The notes under the pieces were generated by a model. It saw only the letters and a list, made by a program, of their open reading frames with translations. It did not search any database and had not been told where the DNA came from. The translations under genes and the position numbers were made by a program. DNA of 55,123 nucleotides from JAFARZ01 sp035651595 (GTDB lineage: Bacteria > Actinomycetota > Actinomycetes > Streptosporangiales > Streptosporangiaceae). Location of the stretch: NCBI GenBank assembly GCA_035651595.1, contig DASRFJ010000115.1, positions 1 to 55,123 of the forward strand, given 5' to 3'. Numbering within the stretch: the stretch's first letter is position 1; each line of letters starts with the position of its first letter. This document shows, piece by piece, positions 41,729-50,364 of the stretch.

Positions 41729-43300
41729 ATGAGCTACGACGTGCCCGCAGGGCCGCCATCCCTACCTCAGGCGCCGCCGCCACCACCGCCGCCACCCGAG
41801 GCGATGCTGGCGCCCGTTCTGGTCGCGTTCGACCCGCCGGCCCCGCAGTCCCGGGGCACGGTGCTGATCCGGTTCCTCATGGTCCTCCCGCACCTGATCG
41901 TGCTGTGGGCGCTCGGCATCGCCGCCGGGGTGATCGCGTTCATCTCCTGGTTCGCGGCCCTTTTCACCGGCCGGCTGCCGGGCTTCGCGGCCGACTTCCT
42001 GACCGGCTACCTGCGCTGGCAGACCCGCGTCTACGCATACTCCATGATGCTCACCGGCGTTTACCCGCCGTTCACCCTCGAGGACGCGCCATACCCGGTC
42101 CGGGTGGTGGCGCTGCCCGGCCGGCTCAACCGCCTCGCCGTGTTCTTCCGCATTATCCTGCTCATCCCAGCCTGGTTCCTCACCGCGATCGCCGGCCTGG
42201 GCGCGTACACGATCGTCGGCTTCGTCGCCTGGCTCATCGTGCTGATCCGCGGCCGCATGCCGGACACCCTGCACCAGGCCTACGCCGCGGTGCTGCGCTA
42301 CACCAGCCGCTCCTACGGCTACTACCTGATGCTGACCAGCGCGTATCCCGGCGGCCTGTTCGGCGACAACCCCGACGCGGCCTTCGCGCCGCCCGGCTTC
42401 CCGCCGCCGCCCGGGTTCGGCCCTCAGCCCGGGTTCGGCCCCGCGGGCGGTTTCGGCCCCGCGGGCGGTTTCGGCCCTCCGCCCGGCACCCCACCCCAGC
42501 CTGGCTTCAGCGCGCATGGCGGTTTCGGCGCCGAGCCAGGATTCCCGCACGAACCGGGTTTCTCGCCCGAGCCGGGCTCCCCGCCGCCCGGCACCCCCGC
42601 CGCCGACGAGGGCTTCACACCCGCGCCAGGCTTCCCGCCGCCCGGCGCACCCACGCCGCCGCCCGGCGCGCCCTACCCGCCGCCCGGCGCACCCTTCCCG
42701 CCCCCCGGCGCGCCCGCGTCCGGCCCAGGCTTCGCATCCGGTCCAGGCTTCGCCTCGGCCGAACCCGGGTATCCGCCCCCGCCCGGATACGCCCCGCCGC
42801 CCGGCGCGCCAGGCAACCCGTGGCTGCTCCTGCTGTCCAGCGGTGCCCGCAAGCTGGTCGGATGGTTCCTGGCCATCGGTGTGCTGGTGCTCGCCGGGAT
42901 AATCGCCGCCAACGTCGTCGCCGCCAGCAACACCGTCACCAGGGTGCAGGCGTACAACAACCTCCAGTCGGCGGCAAACAGGATCAACACCGCGACGGAG
43001 TCGGCGGGCAACTCCCTCCAGTCGTGCCAGGACTCGTCCTGTGTTCAGAAGTACGCCGGGCAGCTGTCCACCGCCTACGCCAATCTCGGCACGACCGTGC
43101 GCGGGATAGCGATGCCGAACAGCCAGGACAGCACCGCTGCGGCGAACGTCGCCGCCGACGCGAACAAGGTGGCCGCCCTGTACCACCAGCTCGCCACGGC
43201 ACCGCAAACTCAGTACGCCAGCATCGCGACGAGCGCGGTGGACGCGCAGAACGCCCTCAAGAACGACTTCGACAGCCTCCAGTCCTCGCTCTCCGGCTAG
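41729..43300 (+). CDS. DUF4389 membrane protein with Pro/Gly repeats
   Basis: 523 aa. Two DUF4389-type halves with membrane segments occur in residues 45-215 (VLIRFLMVLPHLIVLWALGI; FFRIILLIPAWFLTAIAGLG). A long linker of FGPAGG and PPPGAP repeats (215-365) follows, then one more membrane helix near 385 and an about 130-residue outer domain with a CQDSSC pair. Function unknown; the repeats suggest an extended cell-wall linker. It lies between the two DUF1707 genes. Confidence 0.82.
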   Translation: MSYDVPAGPPSLPQAPPPPPPPPEAMLAPVLVAFDPPAPQSRGTVLIRFLMVLPHLIVLWALGIAAGVIAFISWFAALFTGRLPGFAADFLTGYLRWQTRVYAYSMMLTGVYPPFTLEDAPYPVRVVALPGRLNRLAVFFRIILLIPAWFLTAIAGLGAYTIVGFVAWLIVLIRGRMPDTLHQAYAAVLRYTSRSYGYYLMLTSAYPGGLFGDNPDAAFAPPGFPPPPGFGPQPGFGPAGGFGPAGGFGPPPGTPPQPGFSAHGGFGAEPGFPHEPGFSPEPGSPPPGTPAADEGFTPAPGFPPPGAPTPPPGAPYPPPGAPFPPPGAPASGPGFASGPGFASAEPGYPPPPGYAPPPGAPGNPWLLLLSSGARKLVGWFLAIGVLVLAGIIAANVVAASNTVTRVQAYNNLQSAANRINTATESAGNSLQSCQDSSCVQKYAGQLSTAYANLGTTVRGIAMPNSQDSTAAANVAADANKVAALYHQLATAPQTQYASIATSAVDAQNALKNDFDSLQSSLSG

Positions 43301-43381
43301 GACGCTGAAAAGCCTGAATGGCAACTTCTCGGGAGGGCTGCACGTCTACACTCTGTAGAAGCGTTTCCGGGGAGGCTCACT

Positions 43382-43831
43382 GTGGCGTACGTTCCGGCCC
43401 AGCTACCTGGCTCAACCTTGCCCGCTCCGGCCCTGCCGCCGAGCCGCTGGCTCGCGAGCAGCGCGGACCGCGAACGCGCCGTGGACGTGTTGCGAGCCGG
43501 CTTCGCCGAGGGTCGGCTGACCCAGGACGAGTTCGACGAGCGTGTCGCGCGGGCATACGCGTCGCGGACTTACGGTGAGCTGGGCATTCTGGTCGCCGAC
43601 CTGCCGGCCGGCGTCGCGTTCCCGCTCGCCCAGCCGTTGTCGCCGCCCCCGAGCCCCGCGGTTCGCGCCAACCCGCCGATTGCCGGCCTCATCCTCACCG
43701 CGATCGTCGTGTTCACGCTGGCCGCGCTGTTCACCGGCATGGCCCTGATCGCGCACCACACCCAGCAGGTACCGTACATCTCGCCGGTGCAACACACGCA
43801 TCTCCTGCCCGCGATCAAGCCCATCCACTAA
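43382..43831 (+). CDS. DUF1707 membrane protein
   Basis: 149 aa. A DUF1707 domain (DRERAVDVLRAGFAEGRLTQ, then DEFDERVARAYASRTYGELG) is followed by a single membrane helix (IAGLILTAIVVFTLAALFTG). Closely related to the DUF1707 part of the gene at 41035. The GTG start has a GGGGAGG ribosome site. Confidence 0.85.
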   Translation: MAYVPAQLPGSTLPAPALPPSRWLASSADRERAVDVLRAGFAEGRLTQDEFDERVARAYASRTYGELGILVADLPAGVAFPLAQPLSPPPSPAVRANPPIAGLILTAIVVFTLAALFTGMALIAHHTQQVPYISPVQHTHLLPAIKPIH

Positions 43832-43868
43832 AGCTTGTTGCGGAAGGGTCTTGTTGGCTAATTGCGTG

Positions 43869-44033
43869 CGCGTGGCCGGCGCAGTTTGTGTCGGGAGTGC
43901 AGCGTGCGGCTGTCGGGACACGAGCACACCGGCAGATCCGTCAGCAACGTGGACGTTTTCCCCTTTGTGGAGGATCACCCCCCGTACGCGAGGGCCGCGT
44001 TACCACGAAGGGGAAAAACACCACGTTACCGGG
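43869..44033 (+). repeat. About 165-nt dispersed repeat with conserved hairpin, copy 2
   Basis: The hairpin is 43946-44027, exactly 82 nt as in copy 1, with AACGTGG/CCACGTT ends. In the stem this copy has TTTTCCCC/GGGGAAAA where copy 1 has TTTGCC/GGCAAA, a compensatory G-C to C-G change. Same orientation as copy 1 and also between convergent genes. Confidence 0.75.
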
Positions 44034-44082
44034 ACCCGTCGCGCCTACGAGGCCGTCCGCCGACCCGCCGGGCGGCCCTGCT

Positions 44083-44111
44083 GGACCAAACCGGGCATTG
44101 CGGGCAGCCAG
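44083..44111. repeat. 27-nt repeat downstream of lepA
   Basis: GGACCAAACCGGGCATTGCG followed by GGCAGCCAG recurs with small changes at 46595-46622, downstream of holA. No hairpin of its own was seen. Nature unknown. Confidence 0.55.
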
Positions 44112-44154
44112 CACAGCAGCCGACACCGGCACGCCGGAACGCAAGCGCGCGACG

Positions 44155-46023
44155 TCAGCGCTTTTTGGTGTCGGTGGTGGAGAGCGCGGCGACGAAGGCT
44201 TCTTGGGGGACTTCGACGCGGCCAATCGTCTTCATCCGCTTCTTGCCCTCCTTCTGCTTCTCCAGCAGCTTGCGCTTGCGGGTGATGTCACCGCCGTAGC
44301 ACTTCGCGAGCACGTCCTTGCGGAGCGCGCGGATGTTCTCCCGCGCGATGATCCGCGCGCCGACCGCGGCCTGGATCGGCACCTCGTACTGCTGGCGCGG
44401 GATAAGCTCCTTGAGTTTGGCCGTCATCGCCAGGCCGTACTCCCGGGCGTTGTCAGTGTGCACGATCTGGCTGAAGGCATCGACTGGCTGCCCCTGGAGC
44501 AGGATGTCGACCTTCACCAGGTTGGCCTCCTGCTCACCGTCCGGCTCGTAGTCCAGTGAGGCGTAGCCACGGGTGCGCGACTTGAGCTGGTCGAAGAAGT
44601 CGAAGATGATCTCCGCCAGCGGCAGCGTGTAGCGGATCTCCACCCGGTCCGCGGACAGGTAGTCCATGCCCAGCAGCACGCCGCGCCTGCCCTGGCACAG
44701 CTCCATGATCGTGCCGATGTAGTCGGACGGCGAGATGACCGTGGCGCGCACCACCGGCTCGTAGACCTGAGCGATCTTGCCCCGGACACCCCCCGGCCCG
44801 GCCGCGCTGTCCGCGGCGCTCGGGAAGTCGCTGGGGTTCGTCACCCGCAACTCCTTACCGCTGTCCAAGACGACGCGGTACACGACGTTCGGCGACGTTG
44901 AGATCAGCGACAGGTCGAACTCACGCTCCAGCCGCTCGCGCACGATCTCCATGTGCAGCAGCCCGAGGAAACCGCAGCGGAACCCGAATCCGAGAGCCGT
45001 CGAAGTCTCCGGCTCGTAGACCAGCGCCGCGTCGTTCAGCCGCAGTTTGTCCAGGGCATCGCGCAGGTCCGGGTAGTCGTCCCCGTCCACCGGGTACAGG
45101 CCGGAGAACACCATCGGCCGCGGGTTGGAGTAACCGGCCAGTGCCTCGGTGGCCGGACTCGCCGAGCTGGTCACGGTGTCGCCGACCCGCGCCTGGCGGA
45201 CGTCCTTGACGCCGGTCATCAGGTATCCGACCTCGCCCGCGGACAGCCCGTCCGTGGGCGTCGGCTCCGGCGAGATCACCCCCACCTCGAGCGTTTCGTG
45301 CACCGCCCCGGTCGACATCATCAGCGTGCGCTCCCGCCGCGAGATGTGCCCGTCGACCACGCGGATATAGGTGATGACACCCCGGTACGTGTCATAAACC
45401 GAGTCGAAAATGAGCGCCCTGGCGGGTGCGTTCAGGGCGCCGGCCGGCGGCGGGACCTGCCTGACCACCTCGTGCAGGAGCTCCTTGACGCCCTCTCCGG
45501 TCTTCGCGGAGACCTTGAGCACCTCCGACGGCTCGCAGCCGATGATGCCGGCCAGCTCGGCGGCATACCGTTCTGGCTGCGCCGCCGGCAGGTCGATCTT
45601 GTTCAGCACCGGGATGATCTTGAGGTCGGCGTCGAGGGCCATGTAGAGGTTGGCCAGCGTCTGCGCCTCGATGCCCTGGGCGGCGTCCACCAATAGGATC
45701 GCGCCCTCACAGGCCGCCAGCGAGCGGGACACCTCATAGGAGAAGTCGACATGGCCAGGGGTGTCGATCAGGTTCAGCACGTAGGCGTGGCCGTCGTCGC
45801 CGGTCCACGGCAGCCGCACGGCCTGGCTCTTGATCGTGATGCCGCGCTCGCGCTCGATATCCATCCGGTCCAGGTACTGGGCTCGCATCTGCCGCTCCCC
45901 GACCACCCCGGTGTACTGGAGCATGCGGTCGGCGAGCGTGGACTTGCCGTGATCGATGTGCGCGATAATGCAGAAGTTCCTGATCACGGCCTGGTCGTGG
46001 GCGCGCTGGGTGGTGACTGACAC
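44155..46023 (-). CDS. lepA: Elongation factor 4 (LepA)
   Basis: 622 aa. A translational GTPase with G1 AHIDHGKST, G3 DTPGHVDF, G4 NKID, and the LepA-specific C-terminus (RQQYEVPIQAAVGARIIARE, then RKRKLLEKQKEGKKRMK). It acts on stalled or early ribosomes. I chose the GTG at 46023 for its AGGAAGG site; the frame continues upstream without family-like sequence. Confidence 0.96.
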   Translation of the reverse strand: MSVTTQRAHDQAVIRNFCIIAHIDHGKSTLADRMLQYTGVVGERQMRAQYLDRMDIERERGITIKSQAVRLPWTGDDGHAYVLNLIDTPGHVDFSYEVSRSLAACEGAILLVDAAQGIEAQTLANLYMALDADLKIIPVLNKIDLPAAQPERYAAELAGIIGCEPSEVLKVSAKTGEGVKELLHEVVRQVPPPAGALNAPARALIFDSVYDTYRGVITYIRVVDGHISRRERTLMMSTGAVHETLEVGVISPEPTPTDGLSAGEVGYLMTGVKDVRQARVGDTVTSSASPATEALAGYSNPRPMVFSGLYPVDGDDYPDLRDALDKLRLNDAALVYEPETSTALGFGFRCGFLGLLHMEIVRERLEREFDLSLISTSPNVVYRVVLDSGKELRVTNPSDFPSAADSAAGPGGVRGKIAQVYEPVVRATVISPSDYIGTIMELCQGRRGVLLGMDYLSADRVEIRYTLPLAEIIFDFFDQLKSRTRGYASLDYEPDGEQEANLVKVDILLQGQPVDAFSQIVHTDNAREYGLAMTAKLKELIPRQQYEVPIQAAVGARIIARENIRALRKDVLAKCYGGDITRKRKLLEKQKEGKKRMKTIGRVEVPQEAFVAALSTTDTKKR

Positions 46024-46183
46024 GAAACCCTTCCTGCTTGTCTGCCTGGTCATCCATGATCCCATGCCGGACACGATGCCCCTGCCAGACGGACCGCCCG
46101 GCCCAGTTTGAGAGTTGACGTTCCGCTCGGATAAGCTACTTCGTCGCGGTCACCCACTGGCAAACGTTGAAGGACCCCATCGC

Positions 46184-46456
46184 GTGGCGAATATAAAATC
46201 TCAGATCAAGCGCAACAGGCAGAACGAAAAGGCGCATCAGCGCAACAAGGCCACGAAGTCGGCCCTGCGCACCGCCGTACGCAAGTTTCGCGAGGCCGCG
46301 GACGGGGGCGACCTGAACGAGGCCGACACCGCACTGCGCGCGGCGTGCCGCCAGCTGGACAAGGCGGCCAGCAAAGGCGTCATCCACAAGAAGCAGGCGG
46401 CCAACCGCAAGTCTGCTATCGCTTCCCGCTACGCGGAACTCACCGCCGCCCAGTAG
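46184..46456 (+). CDS. rpsT: Ribosomal protein S20
   Basis: 90 aa. Typical S20: ANIKSQIKRNRQNEKAHQRN at the N-terminus and HKKQAANRKSAIASRYAEL at the C-terminus. A 16S rRNA-binding protein. The GTG start at 46184 follows GAAGGA. It is divergent from lepA, an arrangement conserved in actinobacteria. Confidence 0.97.
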   Translation: MANIKSQIKRNRQNEKAHQRNKATKSALRTAVRKFREAADGGDLNEADTALRAACRQLDKAASKGVIHKKQAANRKSAIASRYAELTAAQ

Positions 46457-46513
46457 TCCCGCCGTCGTCACAGACGGCCCGGGCGTCAGGCGCGCGGCAG
46501 GGCACGCCAGATG

Positions 46514-46560
46514 ATTGCGGACACTTACCCCCCCGATTCGGGGGGGTAAGTGTCCGCAAT
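46514..46560. repeat. 47-nt perfect palindrome, copy 2
   Basis: Two fully complementary 23-nt arms around a single central T; the arm starts ATTGCGGACACTTACCCCCCC. It lies 57 bp beyond rpsT and before the convergent holA end, so it could terminate both transcripts. Relative to copy 1 at 28876 it is inverted. Confidence 0.88.
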
Positions 46561-46594
46561 GATTTCTGGCCGCCTTCCGGAGCCCGCGCGGGCC

Positions 46595-46622
46595 GGACAA
46601 ACCCGGGCATTGCGGGCAGCCA
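46595..46622. repeat. 27-nt repeat downstream of holA
   Basis: GGACAAACCCGGGCATTGCG then GGCAGCCA, matching 44083-44111 apart from small indels. Confidence 0.55.
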
Positions 46623-46670
46623 GGCGGCGGTCGGGGTCGGCGCGGGGGGCGCGGCGTGGCAGGCGGCCCG

Positions 46671-46745
46671 CGGCGGGCGGACCCAGCCGGCGCCGCGGCG
46701 GGCGGACCTAGCCGGCGCCGCGGCGAGCGGGCCCCAGCCGGCGGC
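46671..46745. repeat. 25-bp GC-rich tandem repeat, three copies
   Basis: Units at 46671-46695, 46696-46720 and 46721-46745; the first two differ at one base, the third is diverged. Contains GCCGGCGCCG, so it can fold on either strand. Confidence 0.7.
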
Positions 46746-46761
46746 CAGCGGCGGGACGGGG

Positions 46762-47748
46762 TTAGCGGCCGGCGCGGGCCGCTACTATGCGGCGGATGGC
46801 GCGTTCGAGCGCGTAGTCGGCGCTGACGCCTTCCCCTTTTACCTGCGCGTCCGCTTCGGCGACCGCCTGCAGGGCGGTCGCGATGCCGGCCGGCTGCCAG
46901 CCGCGCAGCTGCTGCTTCACCCGGTCGATCTTCCACGGCGGCGCGCCGACCTCGGCCGCGAGCGCGGCGCTGCTCAGGCCTCGCGGCGCGGTCCCGACCC
47001 GGCCAAGCAGCCGCAGGCCAGATGCCAGCGCGCTGTTGATGAGGACCGGGGACACCCCGGTGGCCAACGCCCAGCGCAGCTGCTCGACCGCCTGGGCCAG
47101 GTGGCCCTCCACGGCCCGGTCGGCCACCGAAAAGCCGGTCGCCTCGGCCCGGCCCCGGTAATACGTGGCCACCGCGGTCTCGGTGACCGACGGCCCCTCG
47201 CTGTCCGCGGCGAGCTGGTCGCACGCCGAGGCCAGCTCGCGCAGGTCCGAGCCGACCGCGTCGAGCAGCGCCCGGGCGGCCGCGTCGTCGGCTCGCTTCC
47301 CGGCCCGGCGGAACTCGGCCCTGATGAAGTCCAGCCGTTCGGCGAACCTGGTGATCTTCGGGCAGTCGGTCACCGCCGATCCCGGCGCAGCCTTCGCGGC
47401 GGCGAGCAGTTCCTTGCCTTTGGCGCCGCCCGCGTGCGTCAGCACCAGGACCACATCGGCAGCGGGCGCCTTCAGGTACCTGATCAGGTCCGCCGCCGCG
47501 TCCTTGCCGACGTTCTGCGCGGACCTGACCACCACCACCGAGCCGCCGCCGAACAGCGACGGCGAGATCAGCGACTCCAGCTCACCGGGAGCCAGCGCGG
47601 AGCCGTCCAGGTCGTGCACGTCGACGGATTCATCGGAGGCCGAGCGAACCGCATCAATGACCTCACGGACCGCGCGGTCAACAAGGAACTCCTCCTCCCC
47701 CACGATCAGTGTGATCGGGGCCAGGGTTTGGGTCGCGCGTGCTGCCAT
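46762..47748 (-). CDS. holA: DNA polymerase III delta subunit
   Basis: 328 aa. Clamp-loader subunit with the HolA N-terminus (ITLIVGEEEFLVDRAVREVI), a degenerate P-loop-less AAA core, and the helical C-terminal domain (VEQLRWALATGVSPVLINSA). It opens the beta sliding clamp. The start is ATG at 47748. Position near rpsT and lepA matches other actinobacteria. Confidence 0.93.
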   Translation of the reverse strand: MAARATQTLAPITLIVGEEEFLVDRAVREVIDAVRSASDESVDVHDLDGSALAPGELESLISPSLFGGGSVVVVRSAQNVGKDAAADLIRYLKAPAADVVLVLTHAGGAKGKELLAAAKAAPGSAVTDCPKITRFAERLDFIRAEFRRAGKRADDAAARALLDAVGSDLRELASACDQLAADSEGPSVTETAVATYYRGRAEATGFSVADRAVEGHLAQAVEQLRWALATGVSPVLINSALASGLRLLGRVGTAPRGLSSAALAAEVGAPPWKIDRVKQQLRGWQPAGIATALQAVAEADAQVKGEGVSADYALERAIRRIVAARAGR

Positions 47749-47789
47749 GCGGCTATGATGCCAGCTTCAGGAGGGCAAGGAGGAACACA

Positions 47790-48998
47790 GTGCTGGCCCG
47801 GCGCCGTTGGGTGTACCTTGCGCTCGCCTGCTGGAGCGCGGTCTGGTTCGTGATCCTGGCGCATCGCGGCGGGATCGACTGGAAGTTCTTCACCACCGGC
47901 ACCTCACTGCTGTTCGGCGGGCACCCGACGGTGATCACCGGCATCACCGGCAGGCCGGGCACGGCGGGGCCGGCCGGACTGCCTGGCCCGCCGCCACCGG
48001 GCGGCCTGCACATCTTCGCCAGCTACCCGGCACTCCAGATGGGTCCGCTCGCCTACCTGCTCACCGGCGTCCTGCGGCAACTCGGCCCGCACAACGGCCT
48101 GGTCGCCGCCGAACTATTCCTTCAGGTATGCGGGCTGCTGATCGTGTACCTGATACAGCGCACGGCGCTCCACGCCCGCCCGGCCCTCGACGAGGACAGC
48201 CGGTTCGACCTGACCCTCCTGGCCGGCGGCGCGGTGTTCCTGGTCGCCTGGTCCGAGCTGGCGGCCGGCTTCGCGCACCTCGATGACGGCATCGCGCTGC
48301 TGCTCGCGGTGCTGGCGGTCTACACCGTCGCCACCAAACCAGCGCTAGCTGGCATCTGCCTAGCTCTCGCGGCCGACGCCAAGCCATGGGCGCTGGTGTT
48401 CTTGCCCGTGGTGCTTATCCCCAGGAACCGGCGCGACGTCACGATGGCGGCCGTAGCAGCGCTGGCCGTTCTGGCCGTCGCTTGGCTGCCTTTCCTGATC
48501 GCCGACCCGCACTCGCTCACCGCCGGGAAGTTCCTGATCAGGAACGAGAACAACTCCGCGCTCCGCGCGCTCGGCGTCACCGACAACTACACCCCGTCCT
48601 GGGACCGGCCGGCGCAGGTCATCGCGGGCTGCGCCCTGGGCTCGCTCGCGGTGTGGCGGCGCCGCTGGCCGGCCGTGCTGCTGCTGGCGGGCGGCGCTCG
48701 GCTGCTGCTCGACCCTGCGGCGCACAGCTACTACACGCCGGACGTGGTGACCGGTGCGCTGCTGTGGGACCTGCTCGCCGCCTCGCGCCCGATCCCGGTG
48801 TGGACGATCACCTCGTTCGCCGCGCTGAACGTCGCGCCGCTGATCATCTCCGACCGTGCCGCCCAGGGCGCGGTACGACTCGCGCTGATCGTCGCGTTCA
48901 CCGTCGCCACGCTCGCGATGCCCGCCTGGGAAACGGAAGACCCTCAGGCGACGACCGGCTCCCCGCCGCGCCAGACCCGCCTCGGGGCCAGCCCGTAG
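47790..48998 (+). CDS. Polytopic membrane protein, possibly a GT-C glycosyltransferase
   Basis: 402 aa with roughly ten membrane helices, starting at WVYLALACWSAVWFVILAHR. The pattern of loops (HLDDGIALLLAVLAVYTV, then LALAADAKPWALVFLPVVLI) resembles polyprenol-linked glycosyltransferases of the GT87/DUF2029 type, but no catalytic signature is certain. The GTG at 47790 follows AAGGAGG. The last 55 bp overlap the convergent hutI gene. Confidence 0.7.
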   Translation: MLARRRWVYLALACWSAVWFVILAHRGGIDWKFFTTGTSLLFGGHPTVITGITGRPGTAGPAGLPGPPPPGGLHIFASYPALQMGPLAYLLTGVLRQLGPHNGLVAAELFLQVCGLLIVYLIQRTALHARPALDEDSRFDLTLLAGGAVFLVAWSELAAGFAHLDDGIALLLAVLAVYTVATKPALAGICLALAADAKPWALVFLPVVLIPRNRRDVTMAAVAALAVLAVAWLPFLIADPHSLTAGKFLIRNENNSALRALGVTDNYTPSWDRPAQVIAGCALGSLAVWRRRWPAVLLLAGGARLLLDPAAHSYYTPDVVTGALLWDLLAASRPIPVWTITSFAALNVAPLIISDRAAQGAVRLALIVAFTVATLAMPAWETEDPQATTGSPPRQTRLGASP

Positions 48999-50155
48999 GA
49001 CCAGACGAACGCGCCCTCGTGGTCGGCGTCCCACAGGACCATGTCGGCAAGCCGGCCACGCACCATGGCACCGCGATCCGGCGCGCGCAGCGCGTGCGCG
49101 CCGCCGATGGTGGCCGCCCGCAGCGCCTCTTCCACGGTCATCCCGAGGTAGGACACCGCCAGCGAGATCACCAGCGCCATCGAGGTGATACCGATCCCGC
49201 CCGGCGAGTGGTCCGAGCCGAGCGCGACCGCCACGCCCTTGTCCAGCAGCGCCCGCACCGGCGGCCTGGCGCCGGTCTGCAGCGCCGTGCCCGGGCACAC
49301 CACCGCGGCCACGCCGGCCCGCGCCAGCGAGGCGACGTCGTCTTCGGTCGCCTCGTGCAGCAGGTCCGCGGACGCGCAGCCAAGCTCGGCCGCCAGCCGC
49401 GCCGCGCCGGTCCGGGAGGAGCCGCACGCGTGCAGCCGGGGCAGCAGCCCGGAGCGCCGGCCCGCGGACAGGATCCAGCGCGCCTCGTCCTCGGTGAAGC
49501 GCCCCTCCTCGCAGTACACGTCCACGCTGTCGGCACCGACGGCCGACGCGTCCGCGCACCACGAGCTGACCGCGTCGATGTAGTCGGCGCGGCGCCCGAA
49601 GAACTCCGGCGGCACCGCGTGCGCGGCCAGGAACGTCACGTGCACCCGCGGCATGCCGGGCTCGCCCTCAAGGCCGCGCAGCATCCGCACGTCCGCGAGC
49701 TCGCCGTCCCTGGTCAGGTGGTAGCCGGTCTTCGCCTCGATCGTCGTCGTCCCCGAACGCAGCCAGCGTCCGAGCCGCTCGCGCACTCCGTTGCACAGCG
49801 TCCACGGATCGGTGCCACGGGTGATCGTGACGGTGGACGACACTCCGCCGCCCGCCGCGCTGATCTCGTTCGGCGTCGAGCCGTTGGACCGCATGGCCAG
49901 CTCGGCCCAGCGGTTCCCGGCGTACACCGGATGGGTGTGCGCGTCGATCAGGCCCGGGGTGACCAGCCCGCCGCCCAGGTTCTCCACATGGTCCACGTCG
50001 ACGATGTCGTCGACCACGCCAGGGATGCGTTGGGGCAGCTCAGCGGACGGCCCAACCCAGGCGATACGACCCTCGCTGGTCAGTATCGCGGCATTGCTGA
50101 GTATCTCGGATCCGGTCCACAACCGGCCGATGTTCGTCAGCAGGCGTACAGTCAC
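48944..50155 (-). CDS. hutI: Imidazolonepropionase
   Basis: 403 aa amidohydrolase of histidine degradation that opens 4-imidazolone-5-propionate to N-formimino-L-glutamate. Metal and substrate motifs are PGLIDAHTHPVYAGNRWAEL, FLAAHAVPPEF, HACGSSRTGA and ALGSDHSPGG. The GTG start is used. No other hut gene is in the window, which leaves open whether the rest of the pathway lies further on. Confidence 0.93.
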   Translation of the reverse strand: MTVRLLTNIGRLWTGSEILSNAAILTSEGRIAWVGPSAELPQRIPGVVDDIVDVDHVENLGGGLVTPGLIDAHTHPVYAGNRWAELAMRSNGSTPNEISAAGGGVSSTVTITRGTDPWTLCNGVRERLGRWLRSGTTTIEAKTGYHLTRDGELADVRMLRGLEGEPGMPRVHVTFLAAHAVPPEFFGRRADYIDAVSSWCADASAVGADSVDVYCEEGRFTEDEARWILSAGRRSGLLPRLHACGSSRTGAARLAAELGCASADLLHEATEDDVASLARAGVAAVVCPGTALQTGARPPVRALLDKGVAVALGSDHSPGGIGITSMALVISLAVSYLGMTVEEALRAATIGGAHALRAPDRGAMVRGRLADMVLWDADHEGAFVWSYGLAPRRVWRGGEPVVA

Positions 50156-50364
50156 CGCCGGTTCACCTTCAGGACGAGCTCCGCTAGCGCACCGCGCTTA
50201 CCCTTGATGGTCATCCTGCCTGAGACCTTTGGCAAGCGGGTGCGGCTTGCAACATTTCGATCAAGACACGGTATTGCACATCATGCATGCCAGACAAGCC
50301 TTTCGACGATTTACGCCGCTTAGCCCTTTTGCCTGGTTTGCAGCGGATCCGTGATCTGAGTGAC

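Larger units (their letters stand above)
43832..44154. other. Convergent intergenic region holding two repeat types
   Basis: No gene seen between the DUF1707 gene and lepA. It holds the second copy of the 165-nt hairpin repeat (43869-44033) and a 27-nt sequence (44083-44111) also found downstream of holA. Confidence 0.6.
46457..46761. other. Convergent intergenic region between rpsT and holA
   Basis: No gene. It holds, in order, the perfect 47-nt palindrome (46514-46560), the 27-nt repeat (46595-46622) and a 25-bp GC-rich tandem repeat in three copies (46671-46745). Confidence 0.6.

Noticed and set aside
50152..50230. Short minus-strand frame ending GRMTIKGKRGALAELVLKV just before hutI, overlapping its GTG
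   Set aside because: It looks protein-like and is GTGA-coupled, so it may be the tail of a lost gene, but only about 27 residues are sensible and an in-frame stop lies upstream. Too short to annotate.
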